DNA of 64,000 nt from Diphasiastrum complanatum (GCA_029204225.1 CM055101.1:41442927-41506926); one strand, 5' to 3'. Numbered from the stretch's first letter, positions 38,836-49,933 are shown. Numbers and translations are program-made. Notes: generated from the letters alone by a model not told the origin.

Positions 38836-41800
38836 AGAGCTAGAAGGCCGCTTGAGCTTGAGAAGGCTGTTGCTGACAACAATGGAGGTCATGACAGATG
38901 CTTGCAAGTTCCTACTTCTGATGCGAAGCTTGATACTGGGTGCCCTTCAAGTTGCTCAACAAGCTGGATAGGCTCGGATTGCTCTCAACCTTTGAAGATT
39001 GACTCCAATTTTTGGCTAAATGGTGGGGAAAATGTGAGTGAAGAACAGAATGTTCCCAACATTATTCAAACTTATCCAGACTTGAGCAAAATAATTGTTA
39101 AGAAGCCGATTCTAGACAAGGCAGTGGAGAAGCTAGGAGGAGGCAAGAAAGGCGCACAAATGCTATGGCAGCTGATTAGGTTGTGGCTTGTTCAATGGGA
39201 TTTACCTGTCAACGATTCAAGCATGTTCAAGACCCAGGAAACTTTTCCACACTCGAGCAGTTTGATATACATTCCACACTCCAAGCCATGGGTGAAAAAG
39301 GTCTGGAAGACGGGGTCCTATTTCGTAGGATGGAAGGTATGCCAGATCTAGACAAGAAGCACATGACACACTGGATTTTTCAAGAGGGGTGTGACAAAGC
39401 AGAAACAAGTCCTCTAAATACTCTTTTTCCTTGTGGTATCTTAGAAAAGCCCATTTTAATTATTCACGAGAATGGAAAAATAGATGACCATGTAGCTTGG
39501 CCACTCATTGGCAGTCGGCAGGTAACAGTAGATGGAGCAGATTTTGCTTCTTACGGTGTAGGATCTTTCAGTAGTGATGTTTCAGCAGATTCACATGACA
39601 TAAACGGCTCAGCACATCCCAAGACAAGGAATGGCCTAAATCTCAACCCTGTTCATCTCGAGCCTCCATCACTGATTTCAACATCTGTTACTTCAGGCAT
39701 TTCATGTGCAGCCCAAAATCTGAACAGTAGAATCGTTGAGCAAGCAGTTAACTTTTCTCAATACAACAGGGTTCATATGGAACCCTGCAACCTAGGTCGA
39801 CTTGTGAACTTGCACCTGGGTATTGATTCAGCGTTGCAGAGTGAAACATCTTTGAAAAATTTTACTATGGGAGATTCCACAAGTCCAGGAATTCTCACTC
39901 CTGCAGCAACTTCTCGTGCAGCACGCAAAAACCGTATGGCTCGACAAAGGCGCTTCATTACAAAACACTATACTGGTCTTAAAGTACCTTCTGCTTCATC
40001 TGTCTCCTCTTCATCCCTGCTTTCAACTGGAGCATATAAAAATATGTCCATGGATATGAAGACTGAGTCTTTGGGAAAAAGCTCGCTTCATGAAGGAAAG
40101 GTAGGAAAGACCATCCATGACCATTTTAACAAATAATCAGAATTTTTGTGTTTACAAATTTGTAATGTCTCTATCAATCAAACAACTTGATAACCTTTTC
40201 AGTCCTCACAGTTCTATTTTATGCAGTGTCTGATAGACCCTCCTGTTGCATATGCAATTACTTTTGTATCTGGAAGGAAGCAAGTGTAATTCAAGCTGGA
40301 TGTTCTGATTGAAATAGTCCATGGTTTTTCTTAATTAATTTACCATGTAGTGAGAAATCAGGTGTAGTTCATTCATCTCTCTTCTCAAACCTGTCAATTT
40401 ATTTTTCACAACAGAAATCTGTATGATATCTTGTGTAGACATTTGGATCAGGTTTGTTTGCTCAATATGGAGACTCCACGAATGAACTGAATGCTTTAAC
40501 GATTGTCAATTTTTTTGTTTCAAAACTTCCAACTTCCAATTAGTATCATGCAGTATATTCTTCCACCCAACATATCTGTCAGAAATGTCAATGCAAATTC
40601 TTTGGAAAAAAAGTCAAATCACGAAAGTTCTTCCAATTTACGCGAACCATATATCTTGCAGATTGGGTTAACTTACTATTGTTGCAAGTGGAGCTTGCTG
40701 CATCATGAGAGCTCACCCGCTCTTGTTACATGTGGATGCCACTTCTAAGTTTGCTTGATGCAGGTAAGGAATTCCAAACAGAACTTGAAGTTATTACTTC
40801 AAAAAGAGCTAAAACCAAGTGATGTTGGAAACCTTGGAAGGATAGTACTACCCAAGGTAATGAATGAGTCCCTTTCAGAGTATTTCAAGTGTAGATTCTG
40901 AAAATTTGAACTACACAGAATTTTCATAAGGTTCTGTTGGCATAAGCACAAAGTCCTTAGTTCCTTGCTTATATTGGATTGCAGTTGAACATTTTATCTG
41001 CTGCATGCTTTGAGCCTCCATTATTGAGACTAACCCATCCATCATACTATCAGTTTTGTAGGTTATGTATATCCACTCTCTTTTTCTTTTTCTTTTTTTC
41101 TGTTTTTGGTCGATAGCAAGATATAAATAGCTTCCAGAATGATTAAAGTTGATCAATTTTTTTCAGTGAAAGGTTTTTGATTCAAATTTGAGATACATGC
41201 TTTGCTGCCACTACAATCTTCTGCTTCATACCAAATAGCTTCTGAGGAAGAAGATAGGACTTGCTTTATTAAAGTCAATGCATAGCTCAAACCAAGTTGG
41301 GAGGCATCTGAAATGATCTGATGATCATCCTCATGGGAGTGGCAGCTGGAGATGGTTATGACTTTAAGCTAGATTGATGTTTTTTCATTAACTAGGTTTT
41401 TTGGGGATGGCTTTTGTTGGTATGCAGATCAATTTACATGGTCAGGTTACTTTAGTAGAATCATTGGTGAAATTTGAATTGAACAACAACAAATTTCAAG
41501 TTTTTTTTTTGTACAGCCATTTTTGGATGATGTGGATGAGCAATTTCCTTGGAACCTGCATGTAATATATTTTCTGTGTTGAAATGAGCATAATCTTTTT
41601 TAATTTTCCAGAGGTTCACGTGTAATATGTAGCAAGCTGGTTAGCAATTCTATTCTCGGCAATTTTTTATTGGCAATTTTTTGTGTGCCAAGGGAAGGAA
41701 GTCTCTCCTTCCTTACTGAGAAAGTCTACCACACCTGGAAGCATTGTAGATTCAAGAGATTTCTTTAACTGTAAGGCATATGAAAGCTGCTGATTAACTT

Positions 41801-42177
41801 TCATGAAAGTGCACATCTGTGTTGAGGATAAATCTCAGGAGATTCTATTTGGATAGAGAGATGTCCTCAAAATGATAGCTTGTTTAAGCGATGTAAACAG
41901 GCTGAAGAGGAGATTGTAAAGATTTATTTGGCTTGTTTACAAGAGCTTCATTGTGTCAAAGATCATCCCGGCAGTTTTTTAATTCTTCAGGAGGTCAAAC
42001 CTTTGTATGTGCATATTTTTAACACGTAACATTTAATTCTAGCTAGATTTCAACAGTATTTGTACGATCCTGACAGAAAGAAGCAGAAAGTCATCTTCCA
42101 TATCTAACTGTCAGGGAGGGACTGGCGCTTCCCATGGAGGATATGAAGACATCACAAATTTGGAACTTCAGATATAG
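38836..42177 (+). pseudogene. ABI3/VP1-type B3 transcription factor, degenerate
   Basis: Exon 1, about 38836-40100, has a B1-like block KKPILDKAVEKLGGGKKGAQ in frame 1. A frameshift near 39180-39215 moves to the frame carrying a B2-like block, RAARKNRMARQRRF (39918-39959). Exon 2 (40764-40856) is the start of the B3 domain: KLLLQKELKPSDVGNLGRIV ending LPK. Exon 3 (42077-42177) has [20 protein letters not shown], then [14 protein letters not shown]. Donor and acceptor sites fit: AAG|gtagga 40100, gatgcag|GTAAGG 40763, CAAG|gtaatg 40856, gacag|AAAGAAGC 42076, ATAG|gtacaa 42177. Intron phases (0, 0, 2) are as I recall for ABI3. The second half of B3 (the WPNNKSRMY and GLQEGDF regions) is missing. 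In other plants ABI3/VP1 binds RY elements and mediates abscisic acid and seed or desiccation responses. With the frameshift and half a B3 domain, this copy is probably non-functional. Confidence 0.85.
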
Positions 42178-42194
42178 GTACAAAAAGGGGAAAT

Positions 42195-42584
42195 TTGAGC
42201 AGATTGGCAGGTAATACAGGCAACAAAAGAATCGGCAAGAATGAACATCTTACCAATCCCATCGTGACTAGCTCTCCACTTGCAACCCCTCCACTTACAT
42301 CACCATCCGAGAATTTTGATTCCCAAACTGATGCTTTGCTAGAAGTTGCCATACCAGAGTTCCCAGGGGATACTGCATTTGAGGGACATAACCTACCACA
42401 GCTTGAATGTTTTCCAAACCTTGAAGCTGTGGACATTTCTTTAGAGGATTTTCTGGATCTAGTTGAGGATTTCAACACAAACAGAGACCAAGAATTTGCA
42501 GAAAAAAAAAAAACAGGGTCCCGAAGGTTCGTGAGCAGCGGAAAAACGTTTGAAATGATCGTTTTGTGGGCGCTTTCTTGCTGA
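42195..42584 (+). pseudogene. Probable 3' exon of the ABI3-like locus
   Basis: Open frame reading [20 protein letters not shown], a Ser/Pro/Thr-rich stretch, then an acidic hydrophobic motif FPNLEAVDISLEDFLDLVED that looks like an activation or interaction motif. It starts only about 20-40 bp after exon 3 and is in a different frame, so the intervening exons and most of two introns have been lost. An acceptor at about 42212 ('gattggcag|gtaat') or 42221 is possible. It could also be the C-terminus of a variant protein. Homology to ABI3 C-termini is not evident. Confidence 0.45.
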
Positions 42585-43264
42585 ACAGACACCAATTCTT
42601 TGTCAAAGACAGGTCATTCACAGACAAAGGAATAAATGCTGCAGCTTATTGTTTATACAGAAGTCTAGGTCAAGTAGCTCGAACCTGCTGCTGCCAATGC
42701 ACTGATGAGTTTTGCTAGTAATTAAAGCAAGAAACAATTAATTGGTTTTGTATGCTTAACTGACTGCAATAGTTCTCTCATGATCAAAAGAGCTATTTGC
42801 ACCAATGAGATCATCACTATTTCCCATCTCTGCCATGACAAATTGATTGAAAAATGTAGGATATATTTTATTCCATGCTGCTTAAGTTGATTTTACAGAA
42901 CGGGCTACGAGAATTGTACAGATGATCAAATGCAGTACTGCAGCATAAAACATTGAAAATGAGCCTTCAAATATGTTGAAAGGAGAAACCTGAGTCATTT
43001 GTTTCCTAACTAGCAAAGGATTGAGTATAGTTGATATACTGAATTTCTCAAGAGGCTTCAATTGTGCAAAAACCGTGAGTGCATAAAACGGGATAATCCA
43101 TACCACATTAATTTTATAAAGATGTCATGCAGATTTTATGCTGCTTTGACTTTTATAAAAACTCTCTAAAAGGTTTCAGGTCACATTGTCATTTTGTCAT
43201 TTTGGATAACACAGGTCATCCTTTACATAACATTTTGGGTAACCTAGGTCGTCCTTGAATAAGT
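42585..43264. other. 3' flank of the ABI3-like locus; no gene
   Basis: I looked here for the missing B3 exons and saw no WPNNK or GLQEGDF-like coding stretch on either strand. 43205-43260 has two near-copies of a 'taacacaggtcatcctt' / 'taacctaggtcgtcctt' unit next to the hairpin. Confidence 0.5.
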
Positions 43265-43371
43265 GAATGGGATTTCCAGCTAACCTTTCCATTGGGGAAT
43301 CTTGCCATAAAAGATGGCAAGATCTTTTATGGCTGGATTCCCCAATGAAAAGGTCTATGAAAATCCATTCC
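43265..43371. repeat. Foldback hairpin (inverted repeat, about 50-bp arms)
   Basis: The left arm, from gaatgggattt to ccataaaagat, pairs with the right arm, from atcttttatgg to aatccattc, with a 3-5 nt loop around 43316-43319. The central pairing (attggggaatc with gattccccaat, ccataaaagat with atcttttatgg) is perfect. Overall arm identity is roughly 80 percent. It could be a MITE remnant or a small-RNA hairpin precursor. Confidence 0.85.
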
Positions 43372-45157
43372 CCCGTACATTCATGCCTTAAGGCTTTCTT
43401 CTTCCCTAACAAAGGAATGTGAAATTATGGGCACATCTAATCTCACAAATCTCTACCCAAACTTTGACTCGGTGTCTACATTGTTCACATCAGCGTCTAG
43501 TAATTTTTTCCAAGTTCAATGACCTAATCAAGGGTACTTCTTACATATCTTATTACACTTTTGAGAGGTAAGAGATGTACTTGATCCATACTTTGAAAAA
43601 AGGTACCAGGTAATGGCCATCCCAATGGCCATTACCACACCACATATAATCCTCGGGCAGCAAGTGGTGGAGGTCACAAGCTACTCATGGACCAAATCAT
43701 ATGTGCTAATGGCCCAACCAATGGAGCATTACCATAAAGTAATTGCCCTTGGCAGGATTTTTATGTTTTTCTTTTATTTTGTTGTAAAAAGTGGAATTGA
43801 AACATTTAAGCTAATTTTTTGGTTTTTATTTTTTCCTGTGGTAAAATTTTCTATTTTTATTTTTTATGTTATTTGTAAAAGTACTGTACTTTAGGACCAT
43901 AAATGGATCTACAAAAGATCCACAAGAGTGATTGGATGCTTGCTTAACAATCTATCAAAAAACTAGACACAAAAAAGTTGATCTAGATTGGCAATTTAAC
44001 TCATCCTTTTTGTCTTAAAATGAAACCCTAGTCTATTTCCTAGAGTCATGCTTGGTAGATAGCTAGTTGGTCAATTTTTCACCTTGAATCTAGGATTTAG
44101 GTCCTATAAACTAGGAATCACTACCAAAATGACATGACCAATCCTATGGACAACCTAACCTACATTAGGAGTGGATTGCCACGTGGCATCTTGGCCTCAC
44201 ATGTGTGAAATCCACTTATGTACAAAATTTACATTATACTACATGGTTTTTTATTAAGCTAGGTTTGCCAATTTTTAGCAATTCTTCACAACACACCTCA
44301 AATTTAGCTTGAACTATTTACAACTCTCTTGATAGATGAATGAAAGCTTTTAGAAGTGTCTAAAAAATCCAGCTACAAACAAGGAACTTTTGAGACTTCA
44401 ATAGAAAATGATGTCCATGCAGGATCTTTCACCACCTCTTAGAGGATCCCTTACAAGATGTTCCATAAATGTGTATATATACATGTAGCACACTTCAAAA
44501 GTAAACATCATGCCAAGCCATGGATTCCAAGGCATTTTGTGCACTTGAGGATACATCAATTAAATTATTAAGTGCATACATAATGTTGCCAAAGACAACT
44601 TGCCTTGCTTGATCCATATGATTGAGCCTTGATGGCTCCATCATCAATCGTAATGCAAGATCATTTCAACCTGCTTTCAGCAACCATACGTGGAGGACTA
44701 TAACTAGCTTGATCCTTGATTCTAATGGTGAGGCAGTATTTCCCTCATCAATATAGATTCATATATTGTAGTGATCTTCGTTTACAAAGGACTGCAAACT
44801 ATGAATGTTGTGTCCTTTGCCCCACAAAAAAACAAAGCTAAACAGTTTGATAGTTCCGTTGTCAGCAAATAGTGAGTAGCATTTTTTTTTTTGAACCCAA
44901 CTAAGATGTTTTTGAGTATTCTATAGTGACAGAACTAACTCATCTATTTTGGGTCCAAAATCAATGTTTCAGGATATGTACAACAACATAAATTTTGATT
45001 AGCTCGCTTAGAATTGAGTAATTAGGCTTTTTGTATCAATTCAATCTGAGAAAAGATAACATTCCTATATGTCCGATTATGTGTCACACTATAAAACTCC
45101 TCCAGGGGTTGGTCATCCAACCAATTTCAGTTCATAGAAGCTATGTTTGCTTTTCTG
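43372..45157. other. No gene recognised; possible LTR remnant
   Basis: On the minus strand, 44291 downward reads TGTGAAGAATTGCTAAAAATTGG, resembling the start of the Copia LTRs here. It runs toward 43900 without a confirmed end. Frame 43613-43894 has no domain. Confidence 0.35.
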
Positions 45158-45480
45158 CAGCAAGATCAGCCTTAGCAGTTTCATGGAGATGTTGAGGTTG
45201 GCCAGGGAGGAGGATTCCAAAATCCTGAAGCTGGGCTATTCAATCGCACACTACAAAACATTCTTGGTGGTGTCAATGTGGAGATTGCATTTGACAACGG
45301 CACTGGTGCAGGCCCCAGATAACTACCTGAAAATATTGGAGATTACTTTTTTGTGCTAGGATTACAGCAGCTCATCCAACACTTGACGGAACATGATCAA
45401 AATCGATACGGTACACCGCCTGCATCTAAATCTGCAATTGAATCTCTGCCTACCACTTTATATAAAACCAAAGTTCAAAT
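45158..45480 (+). pseudogene. RING1-like E3 ubiquitin ligase fragment, RING finger absent
   Basis: One frame with stops at 45173 and 45320 reads FNRTLQNILGGVNVEIAFDN, then LPENIGDYFF, then LQQLIQHLTEHDQNRYGTPP ending ASKSAIESLPT. This is the segment just upstream of the RING-H2 finger in plant RING1-like/RNF126-type E3 ligases, usually ...GPGLEQLIQQLAENDPNRYGTPPASK. After LPT the homology stops and no C-x2-C...H-x2-H finger follows. A 'cttttctgcag' acceptor-like stretch precedes it. It is a gene fragment, probably duplicated or captured DNA. Confidence 0.82.
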
Positions 45481-46225
45481 CATTGAGGATACAAAACGAA
45501 TCGAAAAACTTGAAAATTGGAAGAAATTTTTTTTCTTAAAAGGTCTCAAAATTTGGAACAGCAAAACAATGAACATTTTAAATCTCCCCAAAAAACTTTT
45601 AAGCATTTACTGATCATTGACATTTGAACTTGAAGCTTACAAACATTGGTTCCAAAAAAGTAAAACTTAGCTCCTACATGACTCTTCCTTCAATGTAGGT
45701 AAATAGCCATACATATAGATTTTAAATCTTTTCAATGGAACCGAAACATAACATCACTTTCGTTACACATCAATGAAGAATCTTACTAATAATTGCCAAG
45801 AAAAGTGTTAGACTTCCAAGAAATTACATAGACTATGACTAACAATCAAATGACAGTAATTTCCAAAAAATATGTGATTGACATGACATAATGATGCTAC
45901 TTCGCAAATATGTTAAAATTGAAAAGCAAGTCAACCATTGGAATGATGATGTTCAACCTGCACTTAAAGCCGATAACAGTGTTATTTCGCAAAAGAGGTT
46001 TGATTAGAAGCCAAGTCACCATTGGAACGCTGATGTTGAGCCTAAAAAGATCTACTACAAATGTTTTCACTACAAAAGTTATAAAGCTTAGTCCAGATTC
46101 TAACTTATTTCAAAGTGAGACTCTGATAGCGATTGTTGATAAGTTACATGCATAATGGTTTCCTAATTCATTTGACTTCTTAAGAAAGTATGATCAAGAT
46201 TGATGAAACTTCTAGGATACGACAG
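45481..46225. other. No gene recognised
   Basis: AT-rich. 45905-46085 holds two near-repeats of a 'agtcaaccattggaatgatgatgttcaacc' / 'agtcaccattggaacgctgatgttgagcc' unit about 100 bp apart. Confidence 0.4.
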
Positions 46226-46227
46226 AT

Positions 46228-46407
46228 TATGAATTAATTTTTAAGATCTTGTTGGGCAATCAGAACGCATAAAGCTATAATCATTTTTAGCATAAGCTGT
46301 CTATTGGACTGTTTTTGCACCTAGCAGCCGATCAAAACGGGAGAGCTGTTCCGCAATATTCCTACTCTCTTCTCCGTTCTCGTTCTTCCCATCTCCTTGA
46401 CCCATCA
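46228..46407 (+). repeat. 5' LTR of the 46-52 kb Copia element
   Basis: Matches 51970-52150 almost base for base from 'atgaat(t/g)aatttttaagatc' through 'tgttgggcaatcaga' and 'acgggagagctgttccgcaatatt' to 'cttgaccca'. The true start may be the TG at 46230 or at 46250. The LTR is short (160-180 bp). It ends a few bases before the primer-binding site. Confidence 0.8.
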
Positions 46408-46410
46408 AAT

Positions 46411-46422
46411 TGGTATCAGAGC
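46411..46422 (+). promoter_or_regulatory. Copia primer-binding site
   Basis: TGGTATCAGAGC three bases after the LTR. Confidence 0.95.
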
Positions 46423-46483
46423 ATAGCTCAAATAAACCGAGAGATTAAGTTTGTTCTATTTGTATACTGTTATCATGTCTCAT

Positions 46484-46951
46484 ATAGGTAGCTCTTCATC
46501 TTCATCACTCAGGGAAGTTAGAGTCATTGACAAGTTCAATGGTTCTAACTTCTACATCTGGAAGTTAAATCTAAGAATGATGTTGACAGATAGAGATCTT
46601 TGGGAAGTAGTAGAAGGTGCAGACTTGAAACCAGAAGATGGTGATCAAGAAAAGGCCTGGAGGATCAAAGATCAGAAGGCCTTAGCATGTATCACACTCA
46701 ATCTGGCCAACTCCCAAATATCTCACGTTACCACACGCAAAACCTCTAAGGAAGCACTGGACTTGTTATCAAGCCTCTATGAGACTCACGATGTAACCAT
46801 GAGATTACATCTTAGAAGGAAGTTCTTTACTCTTAGCATGTCTGATTCTACTGCCATCACTTCTCACATCAACAGCTTCAAGTCCCTGTTAGATCAATTA
46901 TCAGTTGTAGGATGTTTTATTCAAGATGATGATGCCGTTATGACCTTCTAG
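46484..46951 (+). pseudogene. Copia gag (46 kb element)
   Basis: ATG 46484 starts MSHIGSSSSSS. Then come DKFNGSNFYIWKLNLRMML (W-x-x-R/K-M motif), KTSKEALDLLSSLYETHDVT and LHLRRKFFTLSMSD. It stops at 46949, and the region 46950-47160 holds frameshifted Gln-rich sequence and the knuckle CRYCKRANHASRS, in which the last Cys is lost. The annotated 46451 start is upstream and less likely. Confidence 0.88.
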
Positions 46952-47169
46952 TCCAAGGGCAAGAATCAAGTGCAACAGCAACAGCAGAAGCCTCACACTC
47001 AAGGTGAGCATGATGGATAGTGCAAGAAGCTTTTCTGTAGATATTGCAAAAGAGCTAATCATGCATCAAGGAGTGTCACATCAGAATCTACAACGAGACA
47101 AAGAAGTAGCAACAACAACAACAGTCAGACTCCTCTAACACGGCCGAATTCAAGGAGCAAGACACACAC

Positions 47170-47979
47170 TTGTTAAAGGCTTACAACAACAACGAAGACT
47201 GTGATAGCTGGTACCTGGACATCGGTGCTACGCAACACACGACCTCTCACAAGGAATGGTTTACAGAGTACACAGCTTACAGTAGAGACCAATTCATCTA
47301 TCTCGAAGATTCTAACAATCTACGCATGGAAGACAATGGAGCAGTGAAGATCAACTTCAACAATGATCTGTCCACTTGTGTTCCTAATGTCCTTCATGTT
47401 CCTCAGTTGTCAAAGAACTTGTTATCAATCTCTAAGATAACTGATGAGAGCTACATTGTTACTTTCTCATCTGAGCAGTGTACAATACTCGAGGAAGATA
47501 CTACTCTGACTAGATGCACTAGAGTCAGAAATCTTTACGTACTCTCTAATTTAGTTGCATTAGCTAGTATCTCTAATGAAAATGTAAACGGCAGTGATGT
47601 TCTGTGGCATAGTCGATTTGGACATGTGAATACAAGATCACTTTCTTATATGCATTGTAATAATGTAGTTGATGGACTGAATTTCCCTTCTTCATTAGAT
47701 AGGAAACCTTTCTTTTGTGAATCATGCATCTATGGGATGCACTCTACAAGCAAGTTTCCAAAATCACATTCCATCAAAACAAAGCATGTATTAGATCTTG
47801 TACATAGCGATGTCTGTGGTCCAATGCCAACTCCATCCTTAGGAGATGCAATCTATTTTATTACTTTCATAGATGATTACTCCAGATGGTCTATAGTCAT
47901 GTTCATTAAGCACAAATCTAAAGCCTTTGAATGTTTCAAGAGATTCAAGGCCATGGCTGAGACACGAACGTCGAACTGA
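47170..47979 (+). pseudogene. Copia protease, pre-integrase and integrase start (46 kb element)
   Basis: The protease region SWYLDIGATQHTTSHKEWF has Ile where the catalytic triad D-S-G has Ser, which would impair the enzyme. The LPQLSKNLLSISK-like block, the HHCC module (LWHSRFGHVNT ... CESCIYGMHSTSKF) and the first integrase Asp (VLDLVHSDVCGPM) follow. The frame ends at 47979 with a small frameshift into the next part. Confidence 0.9.
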
Positions 47980-48400
47980 TGGTAGCGGTGAATACATCTC
48001 TAACGAGATGTCCGACTACATGGCTGAACATGGTATTAGAAGACAGTTCACCACTTCCTATTCACCTCAACAGAACGGGACTGTAGAAAGAAAAAATCGA
48101 ACTCTTCTCAACTCAACCAGATCCATGCTACATCAAGCACACCTACCAGCGAAGTTTTGGGCAGAAGCTAATGCCACAGCCTGTTACGTGCAGAACAAAT
48201 CCAGCACCAAAGCCGTCAACAACAAGACTCCTCATGAAGTTTGGCATGGGTACAAGCCTAGTGTCAGCCATTTAAAAATCTTTGGTTGTATATGTTTTAT
48301 TCAAACAGCTTAGGAAGAAGTTGGATCATAGGACAAATAAATGTATCTTCATTGGCTATCCTAATGAACATAAAGCTTATAAAAGTTTATGATCCATCCA
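47957..48400 (+). pseudogene. Copia integrase core, C-terminal half (46 kb element)
   Basis: RRTDGSGEYISNEMSDYM carries the second catalytic Asp. FTTSYSPQQNGTVERKNRT supplies the catalytic Glu, followed by LPAKFWAEANATACYVQNKS and the KIFGCICF motif. A stop is followed by KLDHRTNKCIFIGYPNEHKA in another frame. Further on, VFVYRDVIFQEHTY lies near 48410-48450. Then the minus-strand element at 48577 interrupts. Confidence 0.88.
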
Positions 48401-48576
48401 CAAATGTAGTATTTGTCTATAGGGATGTAATATTTCAAGAACATACATACAATGATTTCAAATAACCATTGATAAATGATGCATGAACTCTTTCAAAGTT
48501 GATGTTCCTTCTACAAAACCTGCATCTATAGCTATAGAAGCCGAGCAGCTGATAGTACATGTCATCAGAGCAGACC

Positions 48577-48692
48577 AAAAAAGTATCTAGGCCTCTTCCA
48601 CACGTGTGAAAGATTAGATCCAAAACTATGTACAAAAATTGCCAATTTAGGCCTCAAACTAGCTAGGAAATGTTGACAATTTTCACACTCCC
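48577..48692 (-). repeat. Truncated 3' LTR of the nested Copia
   Basis: The first 115 bp of an LTR (minus sense), nearly identical to 50760-50875. It begins TGTGAAAATTGTCAACATTT next to the end of pol. Confidence 0.85.
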
Positions 48693-49933
48693 TCTTCAAC
48701 ATTGGATGCTAGTTTTAACATAGATCTTGAGCACATTCTAAGATTAGATCTATGCTTATAATACAAGTCCTTTCCCAATGGTTTGGTGAAGATATCAACC
48801 ACAAACTCCAATGAAGAGACATGTTGAAGCTCCACCTCTTTGGCAATGACTTGATCCCTCACAAAGTGATGAGCAATCTCAATGTGCTTGCTTCTAGCAT
48901 GGAAAACTGGATTGGTTGCCAAGCTTTGGGCTGGAAGGTTGTCACAATAGATGATTGGTGTCTTCTTAGAATCCAGCAAGTGAAGATCCAATAGCATCCT
49001 CTTTATCCAAAGCATCTCCTTGGTGCATGTTGTCAATGCCTTGTACTCGGCCTCGGTAGAAGATAGAGAGATAGTAGGTTGCTTCTTTGATAGCCATGAG
49101 ATAGCTCCCTCTCCAAGATATATTGCAAAGGCACTTGTTGACTTCCTATCCATTTGATCATTTGCAAAATCTGAATCTAAGAAACCACAAAGGTTAGGTG
49201 AAGATCCTTCATACAAGATGCCAAAATCTCTAGATCCCGAGAGGTATCTTAGTACTCTCTTTCCTAGCTTCCAAAGAGCCTCACTAGGATCGTGCATGAA
49301 TTGACTTAGTTTACCAACCACATAGCTTAGATCAGGTCTTGTGATGGTTAACCAAATAAGAGATCCTATGAGCTTTCTATAGAGAGTAATGTCCGATCTT
49401 TCATTACCTCTTATAGATAGCTTTACATTTGATTCCATAGGAGTAGAAACTACTTTGCAATTTTCCATATGAAATCTTTTTAGAATAGAGTTAGAATACT
49501 TCTCTTGACAAATGAAAGTAGAATTAGAAGTCCTAACAATCTCTATTCCTAATATATAGTGAAGTTTACCAAGATCTTGTATCTCAAACTTACTTTTAAG
49601 TGCCATCTTGATGTCATCTATATCTTCATTGCTATCACCACTTAGAATTATGTCATCAACATAGATCAAAAGAAAAGTGATGTCACCATTATCATTCAAT
49701 CTGAAGTAGAGAGAATGATCATACTCACTCATGATGAAATTTTGAGAGAGTAAGAAGGAATTGAGCTTAGCATACCAACTTCTTGGTGCTTGCTTAAGCC
49801 CATACAAGCTCTTTTGTAGGAAACACACATAATTAGGCTCATCATGTGAAACATAGCCCTCGGGTTGCTCCATGTAGATTTCCTCTTCAAGATCACCATT
49901 CAATAAAGCATTAGTAACATCCATTTGCCACAT
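48683..49933 (-). CDS. Copia reverse transcriptase-RNase H (uninterrupted frame)
   Basis: A 416-codon uninterrupted frame. RT starts at MWQMDVTNALLNGDLEEEIY and includes LYGLKQAPRSWYAKL, the catalytic LLIYVDDIILSGDSN, DLGKLHYILGIEI and IGSLIWLTITRPDLSYVV. RNase H follows, with CGFLDSDFANDQMDRKSTSA, ISWLSKKQPTISLSSTEAEY, and the HIEIAHHFVRDQV and FTKPLGKDLYY blocks. It copies the element RNA into DNA and degrades the template. The last 20 or so residues run into the LTR. The nominal start is only where the frame opens; upstream RT sequence is in the frame at 49978-50277. It is the best preserved RT in the window, yet the element lacks protease and integrase. Confidence 0.93.
   Translation of the reverse strand: MWQMDVTNALLNGDLEEEIYMEQPEGYVSHDEPNYVCFLQKSLYGLKQAPRSWYAKLNSFLLSQNFIMSEYDHSLYFRLNDNGDITFLLIYVDDIILSGDSNEDIDDIKMALKSKFEIQDLGKLHYILGIEIVRTSNSTFICQEKYSNSILKRFHMENCKVVSTPMESNVKLSIRGNERSDITLYRKLIGSLIWLTITRPDLSYVVGKLSQFMHDPSEALWKLGKRVLRYLSGSRDFGILYEGSSPNLCGFLDSDFANDQMDRKSTSAFAIYLGEGAISWLSKKQPTISLSSTEAEYKALTTCTKEMLWIKRMLLDLHLLDSKKTPIIYCDNLPAQSLATNPVFHARSKHIEIAHHFVRDQVIAKEVELQHVSSLEFVVDIFTKPLGKDLYYKHRSNLRMCSRSMLKLASNVEEGV

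Noticed and set aside
42585-43260. Missing ABI3 B3 exons downstream
   Set aside because: Scanned both strands by eye for WPNNK, YLLENTG and GLQEGDF-like coding; none found.
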